From Phorcus lineatus (taxonomy: Eukaryota > Mollusca > Gastropoda > Trochida > Trochidae), in the NCBI GenBank assembly GCA_921293015.1, contig OV121087.1:6150501-6214500 (forward strand): a DNA stretch of 64,000 nucleotides, read 5' to 3'. Within the stretch, counting starts at the first letter, position 1. Each line of letters begins with the position of its first letter. Below, piece by piece: positions 1-15,002 of the stretch. A program made the translations under genes and the position numbers. The notes below the pieces were generated by a model. The model was given only the letters and a program-made list of their open reading frames with translations. It searched no databases and was not told where the DNA came from.

Positions 1-3000
1 TAGTTTATGTTGCAGTATATCTGTATCCAGTGGAAGACTTACTTATTGTGGTAGGAGGAAACAGGAGTGGGAAAGTATAAAAGTATTAATTAGTGTAATT
101 TCTTACCCTTTTTTGCCAAACAAGGTAAACAAAATGGAAACAAACAAAAAATCATCATGAAAAAACAGATACCTCAACCTCAATCAATGACACAATAAAA
201 TAAGATCCTCTGTACCTCCAGCAAGTTTCTCACTATGTAATGTATGTTTGTGTTCCTTGGTCCCGTCTTCAAGGTTATTGCCTTCAGTCACCTCCATGAT
301 TAAATGTCGACTTTATTGTGTCTTGTACTTGTTTCTACAATCTTGAAAGGGATGATAAGGAGTAAACGCCCGAGGCAAAAGGCATTAACTGTATATATAC
401 AACAATATATTCTCTGTTTAAAGAAATATCTCTCTGGGACGCCATGGCTTAGTCTTGTCGTGAGGTGTTTTATTAACAGATAATCCGGTATTTCTAAGCA
501 GATCTCATAATACGTGTTTGATATATCTAATCTCTCATACATCTCGTTGGATGAAGTTTGGCAGAAATCAAGCCACCATGGGTAATTGCGTTTGAGCTTG
601 TTAATGTTGCTATTAACATATAAATGAGAAAATATGACACTTGAAACCTCTTTGGTTTACTTTGAAAATAAACATAAATTAAAGTTGTTAAATATTACAA
701 AACGTTTAAAATATGGCGCGTTGGATAAACATTTACATCATGTTGTCAAAACCTGATGGTTGAAAGGCATAGAAAACACTCTAGTGATAGGTCAGGTGCG
801 TGGATTTGAAAGGATTAAAAGTGTCAGATAAAGGATTAAGTTTACGAGAGGATGCATGGCGTCAGGGAGACAGGATGATTATTTGTTAGGGCATACTGGT
901 GGAAGTCGCTGTTACCATGTCATTGATACATAGTTTAATCTCAACAATCCTGCCACAACATGACATTGTCATTTTTAATAGTGAAAAGATAAGTTTTATT
1001 TGTAATTATGAACATGCATGTTCATGGCATGCTTGATTGATCGTAGGCGGTGTTTCTTTTAATATCAATTAAAGATTAATACTATGATCAGTGAACTCCA
1101 TAGGTGAGTTTTTAGGACATTATTTCTGAATTTAAGTTGGATCAAGATAATCATTATTCATTTGATATACGATAGGTTTATTATTTAAATGTTATTGAGG
1201 TAATGAAGCCATTTATTTTAATTATTGCAAAAATTTTTGCAAACTACATGATTTTCTAAAATTATTTTTTTAAACGCTTCTAACTAATAAAAAACCCCCA
1301 TATATTTCTGTACATAGAAAGCTAAATATATTTAATTACTCACCTGTTTCTTCGATTTATGTCACACATGTATTTATTTTTCACACAAAACATCCTTTGA
1401 TTCATTTTTAGAAATATACTAAATTTTGCATTTTTCTCTAGTATTGAGGCCACATAATGGCTGCGGTATTCAAGCGACATGTTGCCAAAAAAAATCTTGG
1501 GTTTATGAAGCAACTTTATAAAAATATTTTCAGTATGTAAAGGGTTAAATGTTATTGAGGTAATGAAGCCATGTCCTAATGAATATTCAAACCATCAGAT
1601 TTTTATTGCTTTCTTTTCCATAATCATTATCAAAATCATACTTTTTTTTAAAGAGGTAGGTAGGTGGATTTGAGGGCAACGTTGGGCAAAAAATGATCTA
1701 TATGCGCCCGTATGTATCTAAGGTGATTGTCGTTCCTGCTTTCTGGATCTTTGAAATAACTGGCATTTCTTTTCAACGAGCTCTGTATTATTCATTTATC
1801 TTGTTTGTAATGTTTTTCGCATACGTGAAAAGCCTGTTTAGCCAATCATTTTCCCGAATAAAATGTCGTTTGAATAACAAATATAACATTAAAATACATT
1901 ATATCAACATGTATCTGTAACATTTTATTTCTTATAATAAGAAGAATAGTACATTTAGATGTCTTTGATTTAAAAGAGACATTTCAGATTCAAGCGATGA
2001 GTTTAACTAGATTGGTCAGGGATCAACCATAACGATAAAATGAAAATACAATCATTAATCATATTTTGCATTTTGTAGACTAAAACTATTAAAACGTGCC
2101 CGAGGATAGATCGTCCTCTGAGTATGTAGAGCAAGTGCATTTCATTTACAACTGATGCTTCAAAAATGTATTTAAAGTCCTTAAGAGTATTTTCAGTCGT
2201 AAATAAAGATCCTTTAAGTTTTGACGTTAAAGAGACGAAATGCTGTCATTTTTGTTTCCTGGTTGCGAATATACTGCTCCTTTATACTTTTAGTGCAACT
2301 GCAGTCTTTCATTTCATTGATTGAAGTTCTATAATCTTGTCTTGTTTATAGAGAAGAATTTAAAAAGAATCCAAAATTATTTGTGCAATTTAAAAACTAT
2401 TTTGTTCAAGCCTAACACTTTTATGTTGACATTGATTTAATCTTTACTTGGAAGAACATAATCATTTACAAAAAAACTAAGTTTCACTTTCACAATTACT
2501 TACAAATGAGAAGATGATCATTCCCTCAGTTAATAACCTCAAAGAATCTCAAACATCTTTGTACATTTATTTAATGCGTTTTATATAGATACGTCAAAGC
2601 CTGTATACCTATGTAGACGAGCAACGCTTTCTTATACATGCTTAAATACAAAGGTAATCAATAAAATGCTTCAGAGTGGTAAGCATGCCTTAAAATTAAA
2701 AACTGTACTTTCGAATTTTTAGTGCATTTGAATATGGAGTTAGAAATCTTTTCAACCGACAGCTCAAATTGTAGTATTCATGTAATAAAGTTGACATGTT
2801 GGTTCTCCAAAATAAGATTTCAGAAACAATTCAAAATCCACAATAATGAAATTTGAATTAAGAGCAATTGAAATAACTTATTTCTATGTTTTCGTATACC
2901 GAATTTAAAGTTTTAAGGTTTGGTGTGGCTTCAACGATATCTAGTCTGGGTGTAAGCCTAGGTTTCGATTTGAAGTCTACTTTGATTTGAATCCTCAAAT

Positions 3001-4815
3001 AGAATTTTCTTTAATACGATACACAACATTCCCTCTTTAATCCCCAATTTCTCTCCCTCAAATTGCCTAGTCTCGGAGGTAACTTGGACTGGGAGCTGAT
3101 TGTATCAAGGTGTGTTAGTACAGCCGTATTACGCCTGATGGCAACGAACAAATATAAATGCAAATTTCTGATTCATACTCGACACTTCACAGTCACTGCT
3201 AAGGTATGCGCGTTTTAATCTAAATTTAGATTCATTACCTTTCAAATTTATAAAAGTTTGTATTTCAAAAGGTGTTTGATATTCTATCTAAAGATCAGAT
3301 AGTATTAATTTTTTTCTCAGAAATCCAACTTGTGTAAGAATAAATAAAGATTAGAGATACGATTAGATGTAAGATTTTCTTTATCATTTAATGAACTCAA
3401 AAACAAAATCAACATGTTTCAGTGTTTTTAACGAAATCAAAAGATAACGTTAACTGTCACTAGTTTCATTATCATAGATTTAAATAGGTGTTGCTTATAC
3501 CAGCGACATCATTCATGAAACATTGTCAAAACTTCGTTGTTTATCAAATATAAAAACATGTTTGAAGTGTATGAAAAATCCTTTCATATTGTTAAAAAAG
3601 TTCAAAAACTCTACGATCACTCTGTGTGGTTTATGAATGCCTCAGGAACCATCTGAACGAAACAGTTGTTAGATTTAAACGTTTCGTCATCGAACTTCCT
3701 TGTGTTAAACGGTGTTATATTGATATAACAAAGGTGATTGACACTTGGGTACACGTAACAGTTTTTCATCATCGTTTAGTGGTTTTATTGTCATTAAAAG
3801 GACATTTTTGGTAATTGAGTCAACCACACAGCGGAATACCCTCAGGGGACCAACACATTTCATCATTACGTGGAGCCAGATCACGGACATCATCGCCGGA
3901 ATATCCCGAGGTGAGGTGAGCTCATCCCGATCGTTGCCGAATGTTTCCGAGTGGGCGGATGACAAATTTGTTTATGCACTTGTGTGGTAAATAGATGAAA
4001 AAGTGATAAATTGTTTACTACCTTAGGTTCAGGTGTGTCACAGTTTAAGGCGATATTACTCAGTAGATAGATATTTTATAAAATTTGCATAAATAGTTTT
4101 TAACAATTTACAGAGTGAGCGAAATCGTTTGAGTGTTTCTGTTTAATATCTCATTTCTTGTTATTGACTCTTGCACTCCTTGTGAAAAGAAAGGGTTTGT
4201 AAAGAAGGGAAGAGAGACTTTTTAGGTCTCTCTTTCGGTGGAAAAAATTCATTGAAATTGAAAAAAACCTGTTCATTTGATTTAAAGGTACGGAAACCAT
4301 TGGTCATCTTATGTAAACAAACAATTCAATTCAAGCATAAAAAGTGAACATATCTATCGAGATTTCTGACAATTGTATATGTTATAACTAATCAGCAAAA
4401 TATATAATTATATAAAAATATAACAGAAAAGTGCAAAACAATATTAATAAACGACCCAAAACACATAGACATAGAAACATAATATTGTTTACATGTTATC
4501 ACTGAAAACAAATAAGGTTTTTTAAATAGCATTAACGATTTGATTTCAATCCATGAAAATATGTAACTTTCACAGAACTTCAAAGTAGACTCAAATAATT
4601 CTTCTTCGCAATAGCAAATCTAATAATGCAATCACTGGGAAGTACTGTAATGATTGATGTCGTGTAATTGGTCCGAACACAACCTGACTCTCGAATTTAC
4701 CCGGGTACAGGTGTCATCTCGGCCTCTGGAGTTCTGGTGTTTGTATGTATTCATCTGTATAATGAATATTCTGGGTTTTTGTTATCAAATGTAACACATG
4801 ATACTACAATAAACT
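1..4815. other. AT-rich non-coding stretch
   Basis: No reading frame here looks like a conserved protein and I see no splice-bounded exon I trust. The sequence is strongly AT-rich with many short A and T runs. The only internal structure I noticed is a pair of identical 28-bp segments, listed separately. It could be intergenic DNA or an intron of a gene whose exons lie to the left. Confidence 0.6.
1185..1572. repeat. 28-bp direct repeat pair, 360 bp apart
   Basis: The segments at 1185-1212 and 1545-1572 are identical over 28 bases (core gttattgaggtaatgaagcc). Their starts are exactly 360 bp apart and the 332 bp between them is very AT-rich. The arrangement could be the edges of a decayed tandem duplication or a long direct repeat left by slippage. 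It is too long for an ordinary transposon target-site duplication. No terminal inverted repeats were seen inside the copies. Confidence 0.7.
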
Positions 4816-4816
4816 A

Positions 4817-4869
<53 letters not shown>
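4817..4869. repeat. (ATT)n microsatellite
   Basis: About 17 uninterrupted ATT units. In molluscan genomes such runs often form the 3' tail of SINE or L2-type LINE copies, but the sequence on either side is too diverged to name a family. Confidence 0.9.
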
Positions 4870-4870
<1 letters not shown>

Positions 4871-7121
4871 AACACAGGGGGATGCTGAGACTAACACTGC
4901 CTAGATATAAGGATATACAACTCGAATTCGAACCGACCAAGGCTTTGTAAAGAATGCTTAACGAAATGGATGTAACCCCGATGTTGTATTATGGGATATA
5001 CGGCAATGAAAATACCAATATCTGAGAAATCGGGTAAATCAGAAACAATAAACTAGCATTTACTATCTTCGGATGTTGAAACGCAGACATACCTGGTATC
5101 ATTTTCTGAACCTTGTTTGTCTCTTAAAGCACTTTGTGTCACCAAACTAGTTCAACTCATAAAAGTGATTTGTAAAATCAATAATCCGTATAAGCCATGT
5201 TGTGCCCTAAATGGATGCTTAAAGTAATCCTATATTTAGGCGTTTGACCTACTTATAGATAGGTTAGTGGATTATACCTACCCAAGAACCATTAAGATTC
5301 CTCATCTGTCTGTTACCTGAAATAAACACACTTTCGTTTGAAAACATTCCATTATGAGTTTCTTTCAAGAGTCATCATCATAAAAGCAACTAATGTGATT
5401 ATGATAGATCGTATCGAAGTGATAGAATCGTTTACGTCAAGTAATGTTTTTTAAGCAAGGGTGGTCCGTCACAAGTTATGCATATATAAGTAATAACAAT
5501 GATAATGATGATAGTGATGACGATAAGTAAAGCGCTTTATCCATAGAAAAGGTCTATATAGATATCCACACATCTGTTTGCGAAGCTCTTTTCGCAGAGT
5601 TGAAGAAATTGGAATAAAAATAATGAATGAACTAAGAATAAAATCAATTCCTCATTGGAGTAATACAATAGTTTTGCTTTAACAATTTGCAGTTGACATA
5701 GGACCTTCTGAAGATATAAATCTAACCAAAATGGTAATAAAACTTCAAAATAATCCAACAAATATACTATATCTATATACTGACATTGTCAAAGGTATTC
5801 CATTTTACTGTTGATTAGACGCAGAATACCTGAGAGATTAAGGAAAAGTTGATTTCAGGTTAACGTTTAAAACCAATCGGAGCGTCAAATTTCAAGTAAG
5901 TTTATTACAGTTCCAATATTTCAGGTAATCCTTAAATATAAAATACCAAATATTTGTTGATAAACTTGACCTTAACGGGTCAGTGTCAAGGCCACAACAT
6001 AACGACTTGAAACTGAGAGCACCATTAAAGTGATAATAAAATTTAAACGCAGGCTGTTTAAGGTGCTGCTTAAGGAGAAGTTGAATAGGGACACTAATGC
6101 GCAAATATATGCGACGTCGCCGAACGGTATGCCCAGTCTTTGACCTTACAGACTCGGCATTTAACGATGCCATAAACTATATATACAAACTGACCCCCGT
6201 TGGTTGCTGATTTATCAACCTATATATAGAAATTTGTTGATTTAATTTCATAATTGGTTTATTTATAGAATATGTATTCATTAGATTAGTTATTCAAGTT
6301 TGAAAAGATGATTTGAAATTCAATCTTAAGATATGTAGATATTTTGGTAATTTGAAAATACCTCTAGTTATGAATTCAAATAGAGTCATTTGATCATTAA
6401 ACTTTATCCATTTTCTGTATTTCTGTAATATGTACCAGATCTCGCATTTTCTTTACAAAGACAAAACATAAAATAAAATATCAGATAAAATTATGCAACC
6501 TCTTTCGTGCCGGCACCTTGATAAATTGTTTTATTGCTTTCGTTGTAGCATACTAAAACAGCACATCGCACAAAGTATTTATGACAAAATTTACAGTTGA
6601 TAGGCTGCCATTCAGGGATTAACGTTTCAAATTAGTTTGATTCATCGAAGGGCTTATATTACGATAGATCTATGTCGTTCAGTTTGAATGAAGTACTCTT
6701 TGTTATAATCGAAGAATGTACAACACATAGTGAAAAAGATACAGGCGTCAGGGTTGTTTATCACAGAATATGAGTGTAAGCTTGGGAAATGAATTAAGCA
6801 TTATTTGTTGAATATGAAATTCTAATGACAAGCACTTGATTTTTTTTGGAACATATATCTTTAGAGGAAAGGATTGGGTAAAAGTTATCGAACTTAGTGA
6901 AACCTTCTTTGTTATTTGCTGACATATAATATTGAAATGTACATTGATGTATTTAGAGATATACGGAGAGATGAAACATAAATACAAAAGTACAAATATA
7001 AAAAAGAGAAGTGAAGGGAAATAATGCAATTATTCGTGGGTTACATAAACAGCGATCTAATTAATTTCAAATTTTCAAATCTTATGAGATAAGTATTTTT
7101 AACTTTTCTCAGAATACTGCC
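4870..7121. other. Non-coding; possible SINE tail near 5.5 kb
   Basis: No gene recognised. On the minus strand, the segment around 5545-5470 has an AGCGCTTTAC motif followed by an AT-rich ATC/ATT-repeat-like tail. This resembles the 3' end of tRNA-derived molluscan SINEs and the tail seen near 61.05 kb. The match is short and degenerate, so the SINE call is tentative. The rest is plain AT-rich sequence. Confidence 0.4.
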
Positions 7122-7244
7122 ATGTGTATGTATGCTTGTATGTATGCATGCATGCATGTATGTATGTACGCATGCATGTATGGATGTATGTATGTATGTA
7201 TGTATGTATGTATGTATGTTTGTATGTGTATATGTGTGAATGAG

Positions 7245-7271
<27 letters not shown>
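7122..7271. repeat. TGTA-type tetranucleotide microsatellite
   Basis: About 150 bp of (TATG)n repeat with scattered substitutions (TGCATGCA, TGTG and similar variants). The minus-strand frames reading through it produce repetitive Tyr-Ile-His-Thr peptides, which are artefacts of the repeat and not genes. Confidence 0.95.
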
Positions 7272-7275
<4 letters not shown>

Positions 7276-10200
7276 GTAAATGAGTTTCTCCTCGTGTGCT
7301 GCAAAGAACATAGTATGAAATGTGTTACAAAACAAATGTCTAACGCCAATGTCCTAAAAGGATACTGAAATGTTTATGTCAAACGAATAACCATTTTATT
7401 TCTTTTTACTTTTTTAACGACATGAAAAATGCATACAGAGGTGAAATTAAATTAATCACTTGAAGAGATTTGCAATATGTCCATGCGAATAAAACGAGTA
7501 TTGATTACAGTATAAACTGTTCTCATTAAGGTTAATGTCTTTAATTGCTTTTTCATGTACAGGAAAATCACAACTTCCTCCAATTAAGAAGATCTATCTA
7601 AAAGGGCCAATTTGTGTGGGGTCTGAGTGTCACAAGATCAAATTCGGCGCTCCAAATGCAATGTATCAAGTGTATCCGAGGTGAGAAGGTTGTATTTCGA
7701 GATCAGAATGCAGTTTATCATGGCCGGACATTGTCCAGACCAGCGGTCACTCGGAATGTATCGGCAAGCGTCGACTGAAGGCCGAAGACGAGCGAGAAAA
7801 GGAAGTCTTGTATCGGCCAGTGGCGACTGAAGGGCTATTTGTGACCACTACCAAGATAGAGGAATTTATATCTGAAAGCAGGGTTCAAATGTGTAAATTA
7901 AAAAATCAACTGTAAACTGCTAAAAAGGCAGATGATTATTAATGTTTTTCCATTATTCAAATCATTTATGTGTGAGTGAATATGTTTTGAATATTCAGTC
8001 ATACACAAACGAATGGATGTGTCCTGAAGGACAAAATGACCTCGAGGTTAAGTTTGAAAAAGAAACCGTGGGCGGTTCTTGGATGCTATGTGGTTGGTTC
8101 CTGGAAAACTTCACCAATGGTTTATAATGTACGTGCTTTCAATATGGTTTGTTTCTTAACTTCACGCAGCAGATATACATGAGGAACACAACAATCAATG
8201 AATAAATTGTGACAATGACAAAATGTATTTGAAAGTTACAGATTAACATCCTATGCTACTTGGGGTTCAATAAATGAGATGTATGTAAAATAGAAATATC
8301 AGTTACATTCTACAACCTTTCATGACAGAGGAGGCGTATAACCCATTGGAAGGGTTCATTAACCATAGATAAGAGACTGGTATTTATAACAGCATCAGTA
8401 TGAACCAAGGAATATCGAGTTATAGAAACCAATAGGACGAACATAAAGTAAATGCTTTCTTAGTGGTGGCTTCACCAGCAAAACCAACTGACCATTGCCC
8501 AGCCTTTGTGTCTCGCGGTCAAGTACAATCACAGCAGGAGAAGGAAAAACACGTGCTTCTAATGGCGATCTAATGAACTGGACAGGGCGAAAACGGGCAC
8601 CTGTTTAGATAAATCTGAAAGGGATACTGATGAAGGTTTAGGAAACGATCCAATTATGTCGGAGCTGTTTAGCTTTCTAAAGGATGTAAAGATATTTGGT
8701 GTCTCCTTGGGGTCAGTTTCATTTTGGATTAACTTTGCTTTTATCTTCTTAAATGTGATATTGGAGGTGCACGGGTGACTGTACAGCGCATGCTTAGATC
8801 ATATGGCAAACATAATTCATGCCATTCGTGAAAACATGACATTCATACTACTTTGCACCTTAAAGCATAAGCTTCTCATTGAAACCTGTTAAGCAAACTC
8901 ATATTGAGGATATAAAACATATGAGACGTTACTACAGAATCATTTTATATCATGATAACTCAAGTTGACGTTTAATTGTTTTTTCCCATAATTAATGCAT
9001 TCAAATAACTGAACAGTCATTTATCTTTCATAGATGCGAACGAATGATTACTTCTCAGATACACAAATACATATCTTAATAAGATAATATTATATTAGGG
9101 ATAAGGAACCTCTTTTATAATTGGGATGGACATGTCCAACGAAAACGAATAATTTTCTCCACATCAAGCAAAGGTCACTTGGCGGGTAATGGTCATCAAA
9201 ACTGACCGCTTCAAAGTAGAGAGAAAACACTAATAAAACTAATTTAACCTTCACAAGTCTCTGACTTCGCGATTTCTCATACTTATACATGCTAAGAATG
9301 TTTTAAGGCTGAAGTAACCACTTTGATCTGTTAAACAGTTAGTCAAACCAACTTCGATTACCTCCCTTTACACCATGGCCAGTTTTGATAGGCGTTGAAT
9401 ACTTATTCAGGCCATATTAAAATCTTGGGGCATTTTGGCAAGCCGCCTTACTGGCTTTATATTGTCAATATATTTTAGAATATCTTATACTCGAGTGACG
9501 CTGCACATATTTCCAGGCTAGAGATGTACCAAGAACAACCCGTGTTTATATTTACTCGACTAGAGTTGTATGGTGATTTCCCTGTAGACAGCAATCCCAT
9601 GATTATGGGTAATAGTTTAGAATTAATAGTTATAGTTATATGGGAAATTAAGAGTTTGTCAATATATCCTAATATCTTTATTTATAAACACAAAATGTCA
9701 TACTTATCGTTTTTAATATTTCTTGTTGATGTATTTAAGAAACTTTACCTTTCAAACAATAACCAACAAACACTTTTTTTTAAATTTTAAAATAAGTGTC
9801 TTCATTCTCTATTTAGTGGTTTCTAATGCAACGTTGCATTAACTGAGCATGAGCTACGATATCGGAAATATCAACATTTTGCTTCCAGCCTGGGCTATGG
9901 TTATTTCAACAACAATGCTAATACAATGTTTAAGAAATGGATTAAGTTGGAGGATTACCTCAATAAACAAAATTTCATCCTTTCCTCTCAGTTCAGATAT
10001 TCAGGAAAATTCGAAAGCTACACACATTACTAGTTCAATCGTTTGCATGTCCATTGTAAAGGATGATAAGTATTTCATTGCATCGATTGAAAGCTAAAGT
10101 GAGTGTCCTTGTATGCCTTTAATTAGCCAACAGTTCCTTGAAGATCGTGTGAATGTAACATTCTCATAATGCCGGAAGATATCCGGAGTATCAATATGAA

Positions 10201-13200
10201 TATATTATACATGTATTTCATATGTAGTATTATATATATGTAGGCAACACAAAACAGTTGATATCTTAATGCATTTATATGATTTAATATACCTACTCTA
10301 AAATGCTACTCAGTGCAATTATGCTCTAGAGATATTGCTATGTGGATGTATCTTCAAGCAAATTGAAAAGTTACAAGATATCTTACCAACCCTTCCACCC
10401 TTACAGGTCTTGAAATGAGGCTCATAAATGTATCTGTTTCTGTCACAGGGATGAAATGGTTAAGCTTGATCTATTTCAGAAGATCGTTTATCAAATCCGT
10501 GCATCAAAACTAAACTTCTTAACAACGATAAATCAGGAAGCATAAACTGGAAAATAGAAATATGGAAAAAAAGAATCATAAAAGTACTTTAAATGATTAA
10601 ATGTCCTTATGTCCGAGCTGACCTTACTCTGGCCAAGGGATTAACTCGGCCATTCAGATATGAAAATGTCTAAACGTTCTCCTGTCATTCGCAGATGAAA
10701 AAAGGGCGCACAATGGCAATAAAAGTTAGATCATAGGATACAATTTAACGGCAGCTTTGACCCCGATAATAAAAGCTGATGACTTGCAGTTGCGATGTAT
10801 GGCAAGTTCGGTTGGCTACCCACAGCTTCGGGGACGACTTAACAAATGACAATGGGTCTCTGCGGTGGTAGAACACTACACGGAGTCCCATATACACGAC
10901 AGAATGTTTCTCCAATACCACATATGTCCTGTAATACCATTATAGAAACACACACAATTTACCGCTCTGTTGCAGTCGGCAAAATGTGTTTCTTATTTAC
11001 ACGTGACTGCTCTTACTCATTTGGCAGCGAAGAAGCCGTTTGGTTGTAGATGACGTGATGACATTGAAATGATATTGGTAATGTCGTAACAAACGAAGAG
11101 AATATTCTAACGTCTTCAGGAAATAAATGAGATGGAGCTTATTGCATGTCCTGATACAGATGGTTGAATATGTAAAACGAAAGTTGTCATTTTCGGGTTA
11201 TAAATAGTAATGAAATGATGAACTCAGTGGAAAATTTCATTCGGTGGGGAAGATAATGACAAAATCTGATATTTATTCCACTGTATCTACTGTGAGGACT
11301 AGATGAGACTATCAGGGTAACTACAATGAAGGAAATGATTTATTCTTAAGTAATCATTAAAGTAAAAGAATAGGGAGATCATGACATGCATTTGTGCAAA
11401 ACATTAAATGTGTTTTGGAAAATTTGTATTCACTAAAAGTTGAAAACAAATATTACTGAAACTGTTACGACAAGGAATAACGTACTCAACCAGAAGGGCA
11501 ATACAAGTCAGTGAATTTGGATGGGCTCTGTAAAGAAGTCTGGTGTCTGACTTGGAGAAGTTTTGGTTAGTTGGATAGAGAAAGCTTGGGAGTTTTCGAC
11601 CCTTGGACCTCATGGGCAAGACAAGATGAATATACAATAATGTAAAGAATGGTTTGGAATAAAACTGTTTTCAACAGTACTGTAAAAAATAATTACTTTC
11701 ACATGCACGAGAACGATCTTAAATGAATAAATTTCTAAATTTTGCAGTATGCCCTGGTTAACTGGTAGCGCGTGTTGTATATCAAAATATATTCAGTTGC
11801 TGAATGATCCCCAGAGTATCTTATTTGAAACCTTTAAATAAAACACTTTTGATTGAATGTTTTCAAAACATAAAGATCCGCACCGTTTATCTCACAAATT
11901 AAAACATATTTCTTGAACAGTACTGATAGCCAAACATTATATACATGGTGAATAGCATAAACGATTTTTCTCTATGAAAAAATGCAACCACGCATAATTT
12001 TATCAAAGCTTTCAGTCAGACAGTCTTGATTAATTCAGTACTTTCGACCCTAGATACATAAAAAGGCAATGTAAGTTCAACATTATCTTAACTTCATGCA
12101 TATGTTAATCAGAGTAATGGGCTGGAAGATGAATACATTTGGTGCAGTTTTTTTTATACAACCTAAATCATAATATCTATTTTACTCCTGAGTCTAAATA
12201 TCGTAGGCATTGTTCTTAAGTGATGCTTGATTCCTTTTGTTTATTTAGATAGATGTAAAACAAATGTGATGTCAAATAGTCCTATTGAATTAACGGATCT
12301 ATTCAAGATAATTGTGTTCGGTTGATAATGTCCATGTTGAGATACTTCATCAAAATAACAACGTGATACTTTTCCTTAAATGTGATCCATTTGAAGTATT
12401 CAAACCATTTAAACATATCTCCAAAACGACGGATATTGTCTCAATGAACATTCTCTTATCCAACAAGTACACCCTTTATTCAAACTGCAATCCATTTGGC
12501 ATTTCACAAGTCAACTTACCATTGAAGGGATGACTCGGAGAAACAGACAGTGAACATTTAAGGTTAATTTCGCAGAGGCAAGCTAACCCCCCGTATGAAT
12601 ATGGGGTGGTTTTAAATAGATGATTCATGCAGGCCACCTTCGACTCTAATAGGGGATTCACTGCTCAACAATGGACTGATAACCATTGAAGTCTCTTCAC
12701 CCATCAGCCTGTGGATGTGTGTACGGTACGAAGGTTGCTGAATTATAGTTTGAGCGTGGAGTTAATGTAGAGTGAATGCTCTAACAGAGGTCTAACAATA
12801 GGCTGTGTGTTACCCATGTGCATCGAAGCAATTGTTGAGTCATCCTGCAATTAATCTAATCTCATGGCAGGTTACACTTTTAAAATAAATGATCATTTTT
12901 TGTCTATGATTTCTTAAATAGATATAAAAAACATGTTCGTGAGAAAGGTTGGTTTAAGTTAGTTTTATGGGTAATGGCAGTATTTCTGATTCATTGCGCT
13001 AGCGTATGTTTTGAACCTGTATATAAATTTCAGCTTTTTCTAGGTGACTCAGCTTGTAAGAAAAAGCTTAAGATGTTAAAGCTTTGATAGACAATATATA
13101 TTATTCAGAACGTATATAAATGTATATCCTAGTGCAAAGAAGTACAGGACTTCAAACTTTTAAATGTTTTCTTTTTAAGTTTAACTAGAAAGTTATTCGG

Positions 13201-14920
13201 AACATACATAGTTGCACATCCAAAAACACAAACTCATTCGAGGGATTTTTAAAAGAGCGTTGAGTTTGGTGATTGTATACTTATACTTGTAGTGGTTGAA
13301 GCAGGCAATCATTGATTTATTTAATCTTACATGTATATCATCATAATCATTTAAAATATACCATGTGTTTTATCAACAATTTAATTATCTACACATGTGT
13401 CAGTTTGTTTTAAAATTGTAAACTACTAGTCATCCATATTTACAACTCTGTCTTTTACAAATTTATACATTAAAACAGCAACGTTTTCTGGAAAATAATT
13501 CTTTATTATGAAAATTACACAGTATATGGATACCTGATGAAGAATTAAGCATAAACTCTGAAACATCGTAATTTCCGCATTAAAGCAGTTCTCCTTCCTC
13601 CGCATGTCACTTCTAAATACCGTTCCAAGACTCAATTGAAGCATTTTCACATTCATCGACCAATTTACATTTTTTCTCAAATATCTATATTCACGAATCA
13701 TCATGTACCCCTATTTTCGTTACAATGATACATTCAATGGCTGCTCAGAACACGTATCAGTACCCGGATGTAAGGACCTACGTTATTCATCCTTATTTCA
13801 CAACCCCTTGACATTATGCAACTTAGCATCCAGTTACGGTAGTGTAGAGTTGCTTCACTTCCTAACCAATTACCACAGGTCACTTCAAGATTAACAGCGG
13901 CAATAGTTGTAGGAAATCAATTTTAAAGGTGAAAACGCCTGTCACTCATCCAGTGATAAACCGTATCCGTCGTTGGTGGACTTCACTGCTAGAGGTGCTG
14001 CACATGGCCACGGGTCAACTACACGGTTACTCAAACGGTTTGCCCTAGTCATTTAGTTACATTCATAGAGCTAGGCTGAATATAAGGTTGAATATTCCAA
14101 AGAGTTATCATGCTATAACATATATATTTTAACTACAGACCATATCAAACAGATTAACAGGACATAGATTTGAAAGTATTCGTCTGTTCATTTCGTCCTC
14201 TATCATATTCCATTTTGCATTCTTCCCATCCTTCATTTAAAAAGGAAACATTTTACAATACAAAAAGTGCTTTAATAAATCCCTAGCGACACTTTAGACG
14301 CTGTTAAAGGAGATAATAATTCATAATAATTATGTGGGATTACAGAACGCGTCTCTCCCGTCATGTAAGGAGAAGAAATATGGTTCTCTCTGCTCGTATC
14401 TACATGACCCCATACTCATTCTACAGGGCTTGCTGTATGGGCCAAATGTGGTGAAGATAAATGCTGTGATGTGTCAAGTGATGACAGTGAGGCGTATCGG
14501 TATATATTACATTTTCACGTAACTGAACAGTTTTAAAACACACAACTGTACCTTACACCATGTGACAGAAAATATTATGATGAAATGTTCTTCCAGCCTT
14601 TTCAATGGTTCACAATCAGTTTCATTTCTTAATATCATTGGCGTTTTTTTCTGATGTAAATTTTCCCAAGACCCATCCTGCATGACCCATATTGTAGGAC
14701 ATGATAGTTAACTTGATTAGCCAAAGATTGGGGACGTCATTACTCTACATCAACCACATATATGATACTAACAGCAGTTTTTAGATATGGACATAGTTAG
14801 GTGACATTAATTATAGGTGACATTATATATAGTGCACTGCATTTAGTATATCGGTGATTTATCAATTCATATCGATGAATCATTTGAGACGCATTAAGAA
14901 GTTGTTAAGATGAATAAAGA
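7272..14920. other. Non-coding stretch with no recognised gene
   Basis: I see no recognisable protein family, RNA gene or complete mobile element. Short open frames exist on both strands but have no family resemblance, no convincing splice borders and AT-driven composition. Around 7.73-7.83 kb two short segments share a degenerate block ending cgactgaagg, the only local repeat noticed. Confidence 0.55.
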
Positions 14921-15002
14921 ACAAGTTCTATGGATTTACAACTTCTTTATAGCAGGATTTCGGTGTAGTTACTACCACCGTTATCAAGCAAGTGATATTG
15001 GA
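14921..15002 (+). mobile_element. Solitary copy of a short dispersed repeat
   Basis: This 82-bp segment carries the ordered motifs agttctatgga, tttcggtgta and ttatcaagcaagtgatatt. The same motifs occur in the same order in each arm of the 18.2 kb foldback (right arm read on the minus strand). The shared order and wording show that the two loci belong to one short interspersed family, either MITE-like or a SINE fragment. No coding capacity, terminal inverted repeats or target duplication could be defined for this copy. Confidence 0.55.

Noticed and set aside
4916-4945. tRNA-like TTCGAACC segment
   Set aside because: No matching acceptor, D or anticodon stems could be folded around it.
7041-7349. 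Two overlapping minus-strand frames with Tyr-Ile-His-Thr repeats
   Set aside because: They are translations of the TGTA microsatellite and change completely with frame; no gene evidence.
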